Positions 26,816-36,530 of a stretch of DNA of 64,000 nucleotides are shown here, in pieces. Numbering within the stretch: position 1 is the stretch's first letter; each line of letters starts with the position of its first letter. The stretch covers positions 1,302,001 to 1,366,000 of the forward strand of contig NZ_JALPRR010000001.1 of the NCBI RefSeq assembly GCF_023630205.1, written 5' to 3'. The notes under the pieces are model-generated. The model saw only the letters and a list, made by a program, of their open reading frames with translations. It was not told the DNA's origin and did not search any database. A program made the translations under genes and the position numbers. This stretch comes from Pontibacter ruber. Lineage in GTDB: Bacteria; Bacteroidota; Bacteroidia; Cytophagales; Hymenobacteraceae.

Positions 26816-27202
26816 TTATAGTTGCTTTATCTCGATCTCTTGTGGCTTGAAAGTAGACTCGTGGTAAGGTAATTTCACCTGTAACTCACCATTTTGGTGC
26901 AGGGCCTCAATCCGGCTGATATCAACCTGCGGAGGTAACATAAATACCTTGTTAAAGAGCGGTACAGCCATTTCCTGGTTTTCGGGGCTGTGGAATAAAG
27001 AGAATATGGTAAGCTGGTTGCTGTGCAGCACCACTTTAAACGCATCCGGGTTCACTCCTGCGGCCCACACCTTAATTACAGCGCCACGGTTATACTTCTC
27101 GATATCTACGTAGGTCTCGCTCACACCTCCACTCACTGTATTCAGCAAATTGATCTGTTGGGCAATGCTTCGTAAAAATTCTTTATTTTTTATGATTTTC
27201 AT
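26816..27202 (-). CDS. Hsp20/alpha-crystallin-like protein
   Basis: A 128-residue protein with features of the alpha-crystallin domain: ETYVDIEKYNRGAVIKVWAAGVNPDAFKV (strands 2-4) and a late LPPQVDISRIEALHQNGELQVKLP, equivalent to the I-x-A-x-x-x-NGxLxVxLP signature of small heat-shock proteins. It lacks the usual long N-terminal arm motif and the C-terminal I-x-I is weak (EIEIKQL). Likely ATP-independent holdase-like protein or divergent paralogue. Confidence 0.75.
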   Translation of the reverse strand: MKIIKNKEFLRSIAQQINLLNTVSGGVSETYVDIEKYNRGAVIKVWAAGVNPDAFKVVLHSNQLTIFSLFHSPENQEMAVPLFNKVFMLPPQVDISRIEALHQNGELQVKLPYHESTFKPQEIEIKQL

Positions 27203-27710
27203 CTCTGCCTCCTCTCTCGTTTCAGGGAGAATGATGCAAATGCGGTGCCAGTGTGTTTACAGCGAGGCGTAGCTTTGCTACATGTCTTAACTACGCCATA
27301 ATGACCTGTTTACGGGAAAAAGAGCAAATTTGAGTCGACATTTTGTCGGGTTGTTATACCTTAAGAGAGTTAACTTTCAAGGTGGCTACTGTGGGTAGGC
27401 TCTTCTTAGATGTGTCTTCCTCATTTGGATGAAACTGTACTTAGATGTGGATTGTTCCCAATGATCAGTAACTTTTCCCATATAGGGATATTTTGCTTGT
27501 ATTTGGAATGTCTTGCACAAATACTTAGAAAATAATTTACCCGATGTTGCACAATCAACTTAATAATGTAAAGGCTATATAGATAGACGCTTGTAAATAG
27601 AAGTACACGAGAAAGTATAAACTATTAAATGGAGCAAGACAGGCTTTTTGCTAAAAAAGGGAACGTGGCATATTTCTTTCATAAGGGGTGTTGCAATAGA
27701 GCAGCAGTAT
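27203..27710. other. Long AT-rich intergenic region
   Basis: About 500 nt between the divergent Hsp20-like and T9SS cargo genes. No ORF, tRNA or strong hairpin. Probably holds both promoters, but no clear TTG-N20-TANNTTTG pair was identified. Confidence 0.45.
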
Positions 27711-29396
27711 ATGAAAAAACTTTACCCACTAGTACTTTTACTTTTAACGCTTACTTTCCCTGCGCTGGCACAGGTTATTATCTATCATGAAAACTTCAGC
27801 GGCACTGTAACCGGATATACATTTACAGCAGGTACATGGCTCAATGCTGAAACATCGCCGAGCACAGGCTATGCTTCAGGTGGTGCATACCTCAAAACGG
27901 CATCCAACATCGGAAGTACCAAAGTACTCCACCTTAACAACAGGTTTTCTACCTTAGGCTATACAGGCATCACCATTAAATGGACAGATTACCGAAGCAA
28001 GGTAAACGGAGCTAGTACAACGAGCAATAGCCCTGTCAAGCTATTCTACAGCATCGACAATGGTGTAAGTTTCTTAGAAGCCTCAGTTACACAAAATGCT
28101 ACGACCAACAACGTCTGGAACCAGGCAAGTGCCTCGCTTCCAATCGGACTTTTGACTGCCGAAAAGATCAGGTTACGCTGGGAGATATCTACGCCGGCAA
28201 ACCAGCAGGATTACTACGCTATCGACGACATAATCATTGAAGGCACTCCGGAGAGCGGTTTATCTTCTTTTGCATGGAAGAGCAGACCGGATGGGGAGAA
28301 TCCTTTTGTAGCTTCGGCGGCAACACCTGCTCACTATACCGTAGACGGCGTAAGCATGAAGTGGTCAAGCACAAGTGATGCAGGTGTATCCCTGGCAGAA
28401 AGCTTTGTCGGAACGCGCTTTCAATCGCTAAACAAGTCGCTTGCCCTGGTGCAATCAGGAGCTACTGCCACTAAAGGCACTGCCGTTCAGGTGCAGTTCA
28501 ACAAGCCGGTAGAAGATCTTACGTTCACACTGCTTGACATTGACCAGAGCAACAGCAAAGGACAGGATAAACTCCTTATCAAAGGGTATAGTAGCGGTAA
28601 AGAAGTACTGTTAGTAAAAGAAAAGCTATTCCGCACTGCATCCAGTCAATATAACGCCACGGCAGGCGAATTGCTGGGAGTATCTGGCACAGATGTAGCG
28701 GCAACTTCAAACATAGCTAACGTAAAGGTCTCTTTTGGCATAGCGGTAGATCGTGTTGTTATTTCTTACTATAACGCTGACGCAACGCCTAACCAGCAGG
28801 AGGTAGGCATCTACGACCTATCTTGGAGAAAGGACAATGCACTATCACCTTTGCCGGTAACGCTGGCATCTTTTAAAGGCAATGTGCAGAATACCGCCAC
28901 AGTATTAAACTGGAGCACTGCTACCGAGATAAACAACGAGAAATTTGTAATAGAGCGCAGTCAGGACGGCCGTACATTCGAAGCGATTGGCACAGTAAAA
29001 GGCAATGGCAACAGCAGCGTATTGCTAAAGTATAGCTTCACTGATCTTAACCCTTTAAACGGCACAAATTACTACCGCCTGCGCCAGGTGGACTATGATG
29101 GTACTGTAAACCTATCGCACGTGATTGCCCTGAACTTTGCAGGCAAATTACAGGCAAAGGAACTGGCTTCGGTATACCCTACACTTGCTACGTCGGCGGT
29201 GACCATCAAAGTGCAGGCTGCGTCCGGCGCTGCCACGGTACAGGTTACAGACGCTGCCAGCAAAAGTATAGCACAGTACCTGAGCACTACCCAACAAGAG
29301 ATCATGTTGCCGGTGCAGAACCTGAAGAGCGGCGTATACTTTGTAACCGTAGTAGACGGTGAAAAACGCGAGACAAAACGATTTATAAAGCATTAA
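27711..29396 (+). CDS. Secreted protein with jelly-roll-like domain and T9SS type A sorting domain
   Basis: A 561-residue exported protein. Signal peptide ending PALAQ; residues 22-180 resemble a carbohydrate-binding jelly roll (YHENFSG..., YYAIDDIIIEG); a second beta domain spans about 190-390; a fibronectin-like stretch with LPVTLASFKG and YYRLRQVDYDG precedes the T9SS C-terminal domain, ending SGVYFVTVVDGEKRETKRF. Cell-surface or secreted, function unknown. ATG 27711 begins the signal peptide; the 21-residue in-frame extension is unlikely. Confidence 0.85.
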   Translation: MKKLYPLVLLLLTLTFPALAQVIIYHENFSGTVTGYTFTAGTWLNAETSPSTGYASGGAYLKTASNIGSTKVLHLNNRFSTLGYTGITIKWTDYRSKVNGASTTSNSPVKLFYSIDNGVSFLEASVTQNATTNNVWNQASASLPIGLLTAEKIRLRWEISTPANQQDYYAIDDIIIEGTPESGLSSFAWKSRPDGENPFVASAATPAHYTVDGVSMKWSSTSDAGVSLAESFVGTRFQSLNKSLALVQSGATATKGTAVQVQFNKPVEDLTFTLLDIDQSNSKGQDKLLIKGYSSGKEVLLVKEKLFRTASSQYNATAGELLGVSGTDVAATSNIANVKVSFGIAVDRVVISYYNADATPNQQEVGIYDLSWRKDNALSPLPVTLASFKGNVQNTATVLNWSTATEINNEKFVIERSQDGRTFEAIGTVKGNGNSSVLLKYSFTDLNPLNGTNYYRLRQVDYDGTVNLSHVIALNFAGKLQAKELASVYPTLATSAVTIKVQAASGAATVQVTDAASKSIAQYLSTTQQEIMLPVQNLKSGVYFVTVVDGEKRETKRFIKH

Positions 29397-29420
29397 ACCG
29401 ATCTGAACCTAACCTTAAGT

Positions 29421-29453
29421 AAAAGCCCCGGCTACCTGGCCGGGGCTTTTTTG
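29421..29453 (+). terminator. Terminator after the T9SS cargo gene
   Basis: AAAAGCCCCGG (29421-29431) and CCGGGGCTTTT (29440-29450), 8-nt loop, T run following. The remaining 260 nt to the next gene show no further feature. Confidence 0.88.
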
Positions 29454-29718
29454 TTTAATAGAGCATGGTAAAGCCTTCCTCTTAAATGGCAGGTAAGCTA
29501 AATGTATTATTCTGTTGTTTTCGGCCTCAAAAACTGCAGTTTTGCCTCGAAAAGAATATGCAGTTGATATCAGTGGAGCGGCTCCGGATCTGCTTCTCTC
29601 CTGCTCTGTAAGCTCTTGGCTGCTTATGATTTTTTTCCAGGCGTACCTTCTTCGGCTTCTACAACTATGATTATTCCTATTCGTACACAAGCCGTATTCA
29701 ACTAAACAAGTAAGAACT

Positions 29719-30357
29719 ATGAAAAAAATTAATACAATAATAGCGTGTGCAGCCCTGGCATTCTGTGTTGCCTGCAGCGACATGGACAGCAAAACTGAAA
29801 CAAGCAGAAACGAAGCAGAAGAAGCCACTGCAGATACTGCCGTGGCCTTCGAGAATGAAAAGGATAGCCAGATTGCTGCCGATGGCTCTCCGGTTGATGT
29901 AGACCAAACAGGTGAGGCAGATTGGGATGTAGACTTTAACATGCCAACTGTAGACTGGCCCGAGTTTAAGGATACGGATGTGGAAGTGCGTGGTAATGAC
30001 CAGTACAGCGTCTACTCTTTAGGAGAGAATGTGCTGTTTGACACCGACAAAGCTGAGATAAAGAAAGACGCAGAAGCAAACCTGCAGAAGATCAGTTCTT
30101 CTATAGCACAGCGCAGCAAAGAGGGGCAGGTACGAATCTATGGCTACACCGATGCTAAAGGCAGCGCCAGCTACAACAAGGAACTGGCTGAAAAGCGTGC
30201 TGAAGCAGTAAAGAACTGGCTCCAAAAGCAGGGCAAAATAGATGCTTACCGCCTGTCTGTACACCCGGTTGGTGAAGCCCGCCCTGCAGAGTCTAACGCT
30301 ACGGCAAAGGGGCGTCAGCAAAACCGTCGTGTAGAGATCGTGGTGCGTAACAGCTAG
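29719..30357 (+). CDS. OmpA-family lipoprotein
   Basis: A 212-residue lipoprotein. Lipobox AFCVAC gives Cys19; a Glu/Asp/Thr-rich spacer follows to about residue 95; the OmpA C-terminal peptidoglycan-binding domain covers about 105-210, with VLFDTDKAEIKKDA, RIYGYTDAKGSASYNKELAEKRA and NRRVEI. It would tether the outer membrane to peptidoglycan. Monocistronic with its own terminator. Confidence 0.9.
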   Translation: MKKINTIIACAALAFCVACSDMDSKTETSRNEAEEATADTAVAFENEKDSQIAADGSPVDVDQTGEADWDVDFNMPTVDWPEFKDTDVEVRGNDQYSVYSLGENVLFDTDKAEIKKDAEANLQKISSSIAQRSKEGQVRIYGYTDAKGSASYNKELAEKRAEAVKNWLQKQGKIDAYRLSVHPVGEARPAESNATAKGRQQNRRVEIVVRNS

Positions 30358-30385
30358 TCCGCAGCAAGTATAAAGTATAGGACAG

Positions 30386-30422
30386 GCCTCCGGGAATTCT
30401 CCGGAGGCTTTTGCCTTTTTAT
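30386..30422 (+). terminator. Terminator after the OmpA lipoprotein gene
   Basis: GCCTCCGG (30386-30393) and CCGGAGGC (30401-30408), 7-nt loop, followed by TTTTGCCTTTTT. The next 340 nt to 30766 contain nothing recognisable. Confidence 0.82.
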
Positions 30423-30766
30423 ACGGGCGTGCTTCGTTTCCTCTTGAAAACCCTTCGGCCCGGCAGAATGATCAGTGCATACTTCGGTATCTTCAGCAGA
30501 GAAGCAGCTGTAAGGTATAACACCAGCTTTTCCGGTATTGCTGAGGCAAACAGTGTATAAGTCTGCATACCAGCGCTGGGCAGGCAGGTATTTGTGCGCG
30601 TCTAACCAACTTTAAGCTTACTTTGGGAGTACAGTATCTAATCTGGGCATTGATTTAAATAGATCCTTCCAGGTTACCTAAGTAGTTCAGTTGGCGCAGC
30701 AAGGTAAACATACACAGCACTTTCGGGTTGTAAGCTGCAATAAGTACCATACTTCTTACATAAATT

Positions 30767-31225
30767 ATGCTTAAACTTTATTATGAAACCGAGGCAATAC
30801 GGGTTAGCTACGACAAAGATTTGCAGTTGGGCCTGGGTGAATGGAAGGGGTTTGTGAGCAGCGATGAGCTACGGGTAACGGCTATGCGCTCCCTTGATTT
30901 TATAAATCAATACAGTATCATACACTGGCTGTCTGATCGCAGTAAAATGAAAGCTATCCGGCAGCAGGACCAGCAGTGGATTGTAGAAGCGTTTATTCCT
31001 AAACTGCTTGAGAGCCCGCTGCGGCGTATGGCGAGTGTGGTATCGGAAGATATGTTTAATAAAATGGCGCTGAACAATATTTTGCAGCGTAGCGGAGGCT
31101 TAGGCGATATAGTTTTCTGCGATTTCGATAATCTGGACAACGCAATAGAATGGCTGAAACTACCACTTTCACCAGAGCCCTCTGCTGAGTCTGGAGATGC
31201 TTCTGTTTTGGGCCAGGAGCAGTAA
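30767..31225 (+). CDS. STAS/SpoIIAA-like protein of a lineage paralogue family, member 1
   Basis: A 152-residue soluble protein. The pattern Y-D....W.G...(S)xEL, then HWLSDRSKMKAI, QQWIVEAFIPKL, RRMASVVSEDMFNK and a C-terminal hydrophobic AIEWL is shared with the genes at 31342 and 45310. It resembles STAS/SpoIIAA-like folds (alternating strands and helices), but there is no conserved phospho-Ser motif. Function unknown. It carries an extra acidic C-terminal tail. Confidence 0.7.
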   Translation: MLKLYYETEAIRVSYDKDLQLGLGEWKGFVSSDELRVTAMRSLDFINQYSIIHWLSDRSKMKAIRQQDQQWIVEAFIPKLLESPLRRMASVVSEDMFNKMALNNILQRSGGLGDIVFCDFDNLDNAIEWLKLPLSPEPSAESGDASVLGQEQ

Positions 31226-31341
31226 AGCTGTTACACGTTATACTTAGGTACTCCTGTTGGCATACTACTTAAAGGACCTAAAGGAGTTTCCTTAAAAAAA
31301 TATTTGGGTACCTTTGCTAACTATAACACAGGGTACCTTTA

Positions 31342-31746
31342 ATGCAAGTATACTTTAAAAACAGTTTTGTAACGCTTTACTATCAAAAAGAAACCAGGTT
31401 CGGGAAAGCTGTGTGGAACGGACGTCTACAAGGGCCGGAGCTGAGAGAGGCTTTTCTGCTGTGCATGGAGCTTATCGATCGGTTTTCGTTAACAAGGTGG
31501 CTGGCCGACGATCGCCTTATGGAATCCATAAGCCCTGCTGACCTGCAGTGGAGTCTGGAGGTGTATGTACCCCGGGTAGCCAGAACTTCGCTGCTGCGCA
31601 TGGCGCGCCTCCCCTCTCAGTTCGAAAACAACAACGAAGCAGTAGAGGTCATGATAGACAAGGGCCAGGACCACGTTGTTCATTTGATACACCGCACTTT
31701 CACAAGCGAGGCAGAAGCAATGGCCTGGCTGATGGAGCCGGTGTAG
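31342..31746 (+). CDS. STAS/SpoIIAA-like paralogue, member 2
   Basis: A 134-residue protein in tandem with member 1 (117 nt apart). Shared positions: W at 28 (AVWNGRL), the GPELREAF helix, RWLADDRLMESI, LQWSLEVYVPRV, LLRMARLPSQFE and final AMAWLMEP. The block TRWLADDR corresponds to HWLSDRSK in member 1. A TACCTTTG box lies at 31309-31316 without a clear -33 partner. Function unknown. Confidence 0.7.
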   Translation: MQVYFKNSFVTLYYQKETRFGKAVWNGRLQGPELREAFLLCMELIDRFSLTRWLADDRLMESISPADLQWSLEVYVPRVARTSLLRMARLPSQFENNNEAVEVMIDKGQDHVVHLIHRTFTSEAEAMAWLMEPV

Positions 31747-31772
31747 GCTGTGTTTTAGTTGCTCCTCTCTAG

Positions 31773-31813
31773 CCCAGACGCATGCAGGAGCTGCGCACGC
31801 TGCGAGGTCTTTT
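31773..31813 (-). repeat. REP-like sequence upstream of the RAYT gene, inverted copy
   Basis: The reverse complement of this segment is nearly identical to 32487-32527, including a 27-base exact match beginning AGACCTCGCAGCGTGCGC. It lies 34 nt before the transposase start, in inverse orientation to the downstream copy. Confidence 0.8.
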
Positions 31814-31846
31814 GCCGCTGATTGCTGAAGAGACGTATAAAGCCTC

Positions 31847-32461
31847 ATGCAAAGAACGATCTCGTTGGAGCCAGGTAAGTATTACCACCTCTACACCAGG
31901 GGCAACAATAAGGAAACGTTGTTCAGGCAACACGATAACTATCACTACTTTCTGCAGCTCTACCGTAAGCATGTAACCCCTTATACAGATACTTTTGCTT
32001 ATTGCCTGTTGCCAAACCATGTGCATTTTCTGGTACGAATAAAGGAAGAAGATGCGCTACGGAAAAAAAGTATTGTAGATGATTCGAATACGTTGGTAAG
32101 TGTACAGCGGCAATTAGGGCACTTGCTTAATGCTTACGCTAAAACTATAAATAACCGCTACGAGCGTGTCGGGCGACTATTTCAGCACAGGTTTGGCAGA
32201 AAGGAAGTTACCTCCGAGGCCTATTTCACGAGGCTTGTTTATTACATTCACTTCAACCCACAACATCACAGCCTGATAAAGGATTTTCGCAATTGGCCTT
32301 ACTCCTCTTACCATAGTATACTATCGAACAGCAAAACGGTGCTGCAGCGGGAGGAGGTGTTGGCGTGGTTCGGCGGAAGAGAAAGTTATAAGCAGTTTCA
32401 CGAAGGAAACGCCGCCGGGTTAGAGAGTATAGCCCCGATCATAGAAGAAGATGAGCTATAG
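31847..32461 (+). mobile_element. REP-associated tyrosine transposase (RAYT), Y1/HUH type
   Basis: A 204-residue protein of the Y1_Tnp/RAYT family. HUH motif in LLPNHVHFLV near residues 56-65; helix with NAYAKTINNRYERVGRLFQHRF; catalytic-region YYIHFNPQ near 138-145 followed by the typical WPYSSYHS. RAYTs process single-stranded REP hairpins and are usually single-copy domesticated transposases. Flanking inverted REP copies strongly support this. ATG 31847 is chosen by family-like N-terminus (GKYYHLYTRGN). Confidence 0.88.
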
Positions 32462-32486
32462 CCAAGTATAAAAGCCTCGCTACGCG

Positions 32487-32607
32487 AATAGACCTCGCAG
32501 CGTGCGCAGCTCCTGCGAGCGTCTGGGACGGAAAGGCTGTTGCTTCGTGGAGAGGGCGTTGGAGGGGTTAGACGCTCGCGGGTCGTAAAGACGCCGCGAG
32601 GTCTATT
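32487..32607. repeat. REP pair (BIME-like) downstream of the RAYT gene
   Basis: Two facing REP-like units: 32487-32527 and the inverse 32569-32607. AATAGACCTCGC pairs with GCGAGGTCTATT, and GCGAGCGTCT with AGACGCTCGC. The pair begins 26 nt after the transposase stop and precedes the SIR2-like gene's 3' end. Confidence 0.8.
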
Positions 32608-32627
32608 GAGCTTGCTGCTGATCCAAG

Positions 32628-33665
32628 TTATGCTGTGGCAAGCATGTTCATACTTGTAGAGCTAAGTAACTTGCTAAACAACTTGATAAGCTGCTCTTCA
32701 GACTGTACATGCTTTGTGGATTGGGTATGAATTGTGTAGCCGTAATATGGTTCAAGGACAGAGGCAACAACATGTGGTTTATCAGAGCACACTATCATTT
32801 GAGTTTCTGGTCTATTGAATGTACTTCTAAGCAAATCGAGCAAGTGTGGTTCATCATTGAATGAATTACCAATGGCAACTACCTTGTCACACGATGATAG
32901 TAGACGCTTTAGCTCTAAGTAATTCACCTTAAGTACATGGTTATTCAATATTGAAGACTCTTTTCGGTAAGGATTACCATATATCATTAATGGTTTTTCA
33001 TTAACAATTGCTTTTCCTACTTTAATGGTCCTATTTGGTCCATCAAAGTACCTGTATGAACCATGTATGTGTGCTATCTTATAATTGTACCTTCTGAACA
33101 AATCACAGTAGAAATCTTCGTTTATGAACCCATCCTTTAGTATAAACTTTCTCTTCATTTCATGTTTGCAGTAGTACGTTAGCAAACTATCAACTATCCC
33201 ATCATAGTTGGTCGAGCATAGATAGAATTCACTGATGTGGTTCTTCTGTAGTATTGAGGTGAATGCGGCTCCAAAATTTGAGAAGACACGGTTGATTTTA
33301 GAGTACCCTCCATTTTCCTCGAATTTGGTAAACCTTTCTCCTACTCTTTGTATGTGCTCCTTTATGAAGATGTCCAATATGGCATGGGGAGATTGATCTG
33401 TAGAATTTATTTTATTACCTATGGTTGAGCTCTTTTGCAGTATGGATTGGATGTTTTCGACAGCTTCTAGCATGCGCTCTCCACGCCTATCTGGTATAAA
33501 ACTCCCAAGCTGAAGCAGAGGGTAATCAAATTCTTGCCAAAGGTTGTTTAAGCTAATTAGTTCTTCATAAAGAGTAATATTTCCGATTGTTAAATCAGTT
33601 TGTGGCTTCACTATATCTGCTAACATATAGTTAAAGCCGCTTCCAATGAAGCAGACTACTTTCAT
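32628..33665 (-). CDS. SIR2-like (SIR2_2-type) domain protein, AT-rich
   Basis: A 345-residue protein. N-terminal nucleotide-binding FIGSGFN (8-12 region), STNYDGIVD near 151, AHIHGSY near 200 and AIGNSFNDEPHLLDLL near 265 match the order of motifs in SIR2_2-type proteins, often NADases in antiphage systems. Base composition is clearly AT-richer than neighbours (one 60-nt sample at 33001-33060 is 33% GC), indicating transfer. No partner gene is visible: neighbours are the RAYT and nrdA, with a terminator between nrdA and this gene. A defence role is inference. Confidence 0.75.
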   Translation of the reverse strand: MKVVCFIGSGFNYMLADIVKPQTDLTIGNITLYEELISLNNLWQEFDYPLLQLGSFIPDRRGERMLEAVENIQSILQKSSTIGNKINSTDQSPHAILDIFIKEHIQRVGERFTKFEENGGYSKINRVFSNFGAAFTSILQKNHISEFYLCSTNYDGIVDSLLTYYCKHEMKRKFILKDGFINEDFYCDLFRRYNYKIAHIHGSYRYFDGPNRTIKVGKAIVNEKPLMIYGNPYRKESSILNNHVLKVNYLELKRLLSSCDKVVAIGNSFNDEPHLLDLLRSTFNRPETQMIVCSDKPHVVASVLEPYYGYTIHTQSTKHVQSEEQLIKLFSKLLSSTSMNMLATA

Positions 33666-33758
33666 TTGTTTTATTTTCTATCAAGCTAAAAGTATAGACA
33701 ACAACATTCCACCCCACTGACGGGGAATCAGTGGTAACACAGGGTGTACTTGTTTGGG

Positions 33759-33795
33759 GTAAAAAAGAAGGAGGACATTAAGCCCTCCTTCTTCA
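33759..33795 (-). terminator. Terminator after nrdA
   Basis: On the minus strand AAGAAGGAGG (33784-33793 complement) pairs with CCTCCTTCTT (33765-33774 complement), followed by U residues from the A-run at 33761-33766. It isolates nrdA from the SIR2-like gene. Confidence 0.85.
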
Positions 33796-33800
33796 GTTAT

Positions 33801-36182
33801 TTACGATCCGCAAGCTTCGCAAGCGTCTGGATTGTCCAGCGAACAGGCCATGTCGCTGCGGTTCTGGTCTAGTTGGTTGTAAACCGGCTGCAGTGTTTCG
33901 GCGGCTTGTTTCTCTACTGTAAACTTGATGGCATCTACAGCGGCTTTGGTGCGCAGGTAGTACATACCTGTCTTCAGGCCACGCTTCCAGGCGTAGAAGT
34001 GCATGGAGGTTAGCTTACCGAAGTTCACGTTCATTACATGCAGGTTCAGCGACTGGCTCTGGCAAATGTAGGCGCCACGGTCGGCACTCATGTCAATTAC
34101 CGTACGCTGGCTGATCTCCCACACTGTCTTATACAGGTCTTTAATGTTCTGCGGAATGTTCGGGATGTCCTGAACAGAACCGTTTGCCGCGATGATGTCA
34201 TTCTTCATCTTATCGTTCCACAGGCCCAGCGCAATCAGGTCTTTCAGCAGGTGCTTATTCACGATCATGAACTCGCCTGAAAGTACGCGGCGCAGGTAGA
34301 TGTTGGAAGTATAAGGCTCGAACGACTCGTTGTTGCCCAGGATCTGTGCTGTAGAAGCCGTAGGCATAGGCGCTACCAATAGCGAGTTACGCACGCCGTG
34401 CTCCATTACCTCCTGGCGCAGCTCTTCCCAATCCCAGCGGCCGCTGTCTGGTGTTACGCCCCACATATCAAACTGGAATTTGCCTTCCGATAGTGGAGAG
34501 CCTTTGAAGGTTTCGTAAGCACCCTGCTTCTTGGCCAGGTCCTTGGAAGCCGTCATGGAAGCAAAGTAAATGGTCTCGAAGATATCCTTGTTCAGGCCGC
34601 GTGCTTCCTCGCTCTCGAACGGCATACGCAGGTGAATAAAGGTATCAGCCAGGCCCTGCACACCCAAACCGATCGGGCGGTGACGCATGTTGGAGTTTTT
34701 CGCCTCCGGAACCGGGTAATAGTTGATATCGATAACCTTGTTCAGGTTCTTGGTTACGTGGTAGGTTACATCGAACAGCTTCTGGTGGTCGAACACTTTG
34801 TGGCCGTTCTCTTCTTTCACGAAGCGTGGCAGTGCCAGCGACGCCAGGTTACAAACCGCTACCTCGTCCTTGTCGGTGTACTCCATGATCTCGGTGCACA
34901 GGTTCGAGCTCTTGATCGTACCCAGGTTCTGCTGATTAGACTTGCGGTTAGCGTGGTCTTTGTACAGCATGTACGGCGTACCTGTCTCGATCTGCGATTC
35001 CAGCACGGCAAACCACAGGTCCTGTGCTTTCACGGTTTTGCGGGCACGGCCCTCGCGCTCATACTTCTCGTACAGGCGCTCAAAGTCCTGTCCCCAGCAC
35101 TCGGCCAGGCCAGGTGCTTCGTTCGGGCAGAACAAGCTCCAGTAGCCGTTCTCCTCTACACGCTTCATGAACAGGTCTGGCGTCCAGAGGGCATAGAACA
35201 GGTCGCGGGCACGGTTCTCTTCCTTGCCATGGTTCTTTTTCAGGTCCAGGAATTCGAAAATGTCGGCATGCCACGGCTCCAGGTAAATCGCGAACGCACC
35301 TTTGCGCTTGCCACCACCCTGGTCTACGTAGCGGGCTGTGTCGTTAAATACCTTCAGCATCGGGATGATACCGTTGGATGTACCGTTGGTGCCTTTGATG
35401 TAAGAGCCCGTAGCACGTACGTTGTGGATGCTCAGGCCGATACCGCCAGCGCTTTGCGAGATCTGCGCGCACTGCTTCAGCGTGTCGTAAATGCCCGGGA
35501 TGCTGTCGTCCTGCATGGCCAGCAGGAAGCACGAAGACAGCTGCGGCTTTGGCGTACCGGCGTTGAATAATGTTGGGGTGGCGTGCGTAAACCACTTCTC
35601 AGACATGAGATTATAAGTCTCGATGGCAGATTCGATGTCTTCCTTGTGGATACCCACCGCCACACGCATCAACATGTGTTGCGGGCGCTCTACAATCTTA
35701 CCGTCTAAACGCAGCAGGTAGGAGCGCTCCAGTGTTTTATACCCGAAATAATCGTAGTTGTAGTCGCGGTCGTAGATGATAGAAGAATCCAGCGTAGCAG
35801 CGTGCTTGCGGATGATCTCGTACACATCTTTTGCGATCAGCGATGCGTTCTCACCGGTTTTAGGGTCTTCGTACGTATAAAGACGCTTCATGGTGTTGGA
35901 GAACGACTTGCTCGTAACCTTGTGCAGGTTAGAGATGGCCACACGGGCCGCCAGCACCGCGTAGTCCGGGTGTTTGGTGGTAAGCGAAGCAGCCGTTTCA
36001 GCAGCCAGGTTGTCCAGCTCCACGGTCGTTACACCGTCGTAAATACCATCGATCACCTTCTTGGCCACCTCAATCGGCGACACATAGTCCATGTTCAAAC
36101 CATAGCACAGTTTCTCAATGCGTGCCGTGATCTTATCGAATTTGACGGATTCGCGTCTGCCGTCTCGTTTAACTACTAACAT
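33801..36182 (-). CDS. nrdA: Ribonucleoside-diphosphate reductase class Ia, alpha subunit
   Basis: A 793-residue large subunit that reduces ribonucleoside diphosphates for DNA synthesis. The N-terminal ATP-cone ([14 protein letters not shown]) implies dATP feedback control. Active-site region: Cys in [16 protein letters not shown], the NLCTEI segment with the radical-site loop, and [19 protein letters not shown], which is a hallmark. The C-terminal swinging-arm cysteines are in CEACGS. Full length. It is downstream of nrdB on the same strand, with an unusual 348-nt gap. Confidence 0.97.
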   Translation of the reverse strand: MLVVKRDGRRESVKFDKITARIEKLCYGLNMDYVSPIEVAKKVIDGIYDGVTTVELDNLAAETAASLTTKHPDYAVLAARVAISNLHKVTSKSFSNTMKRLYTYEDPKTGENASLIAKDVYEIIRKHAATLDSSIIYDRDYNYDYFGYKTLERSYLLRLDGKIVERPQHMLMRVAVGIHKEDIESAIETYNLMSEKWFTHATPTLFNAGTPKPQLSSCFLLAMQDDSIPGIYDTLKQCAQISQSAGGIGLSIHNVRATGSYIKGTNGTSNGIIPMLKVFNDTARYVDQGGGKRKGAFAIYLEPWHADIFEFLDLKKNHGKEENRARDLFYALWTPDLFMKRVEENGYWSLFCPNEAPGLAECWGQDFERLYEKYEREGRARKTVKAQDLWFAVLESQIETGTPYMLYKDHANRKSNQQNLGTIKSSNLCTEIMEYTDKDEVAVCNLASLALPRFVKEENGHKVFDHQKLFDVTYHVTKNLNKVIDINYYPVPEAKNSNMRHRPIGLGVQGLADTFIHLRMPFESEEARGLNKDIFETIYFASMTASKDLAKKQGAYETFKGSPLSEGKFQFDMWGVTPDSGRWDWEELRQEVMEHGVRNSLLVAPMPTASTAQILGNNESFEPYTSNIYLRRVLSGEFMIVNKHLLKDLIALGLWNDKMKNDIIAANGSVQDIPNIPQNIKDLYKTVWEISQRTVIDMSADRGAYICQSQSLNLHVMNVNFGKLTSMHFYAWKRGLKTGMYYLRTKAAVDAIKFTVEKQAAETLQPVYNQLDQNRSDMACSLDNPDACEACGS

Positions 36183-36530
36183 AACGTATACATTTAGCGG
36201 GTGTCAAAGGCCCGGATTTTTTGGATATAGGTATAGTGTAACTGCTGCATGTGCAGCAGGTTGAAACATCTTAATATTTACATAACAGAATACGCAGATA
36301 CTGGCGTAAACCGTTGTAATACTAATCTTTATAAGGTAAAGCCTAATGCTTTTACGTGCGATGAGGCAGCCTGCCTCCGGTTGATGGCGCTGTAGCCAAC
36401 TATGGTCCCGGATTGTGTTGCTGCAGCCTTTTCAGGGCATGCTTTGTCCGGGCAAAGTATAAGTAAGCCGGGGGAAGGGGATGGCACCTTTCCCCGATGG
36501 CTTCCTAAACATAGGTATTTTCTGATATTA
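36183..36530. other. 348-nt gap between nrdB and nrdA
   Basis: No ORF. Contains a G/C-rich inverted block near 36472-36500 (GGGAAGGGGATGG with CCTTTCCCC) that could form a hairpin on the nrdB transcript, and AT-rich sequence directly before nrdA. A separate nrdA promoter is possible but none is clear. Confidence 0.45.

Noticed and set aside
34632..35570. 312-codon plus-strand open frame
   Set aside because: Antisense shadow of nrdA.
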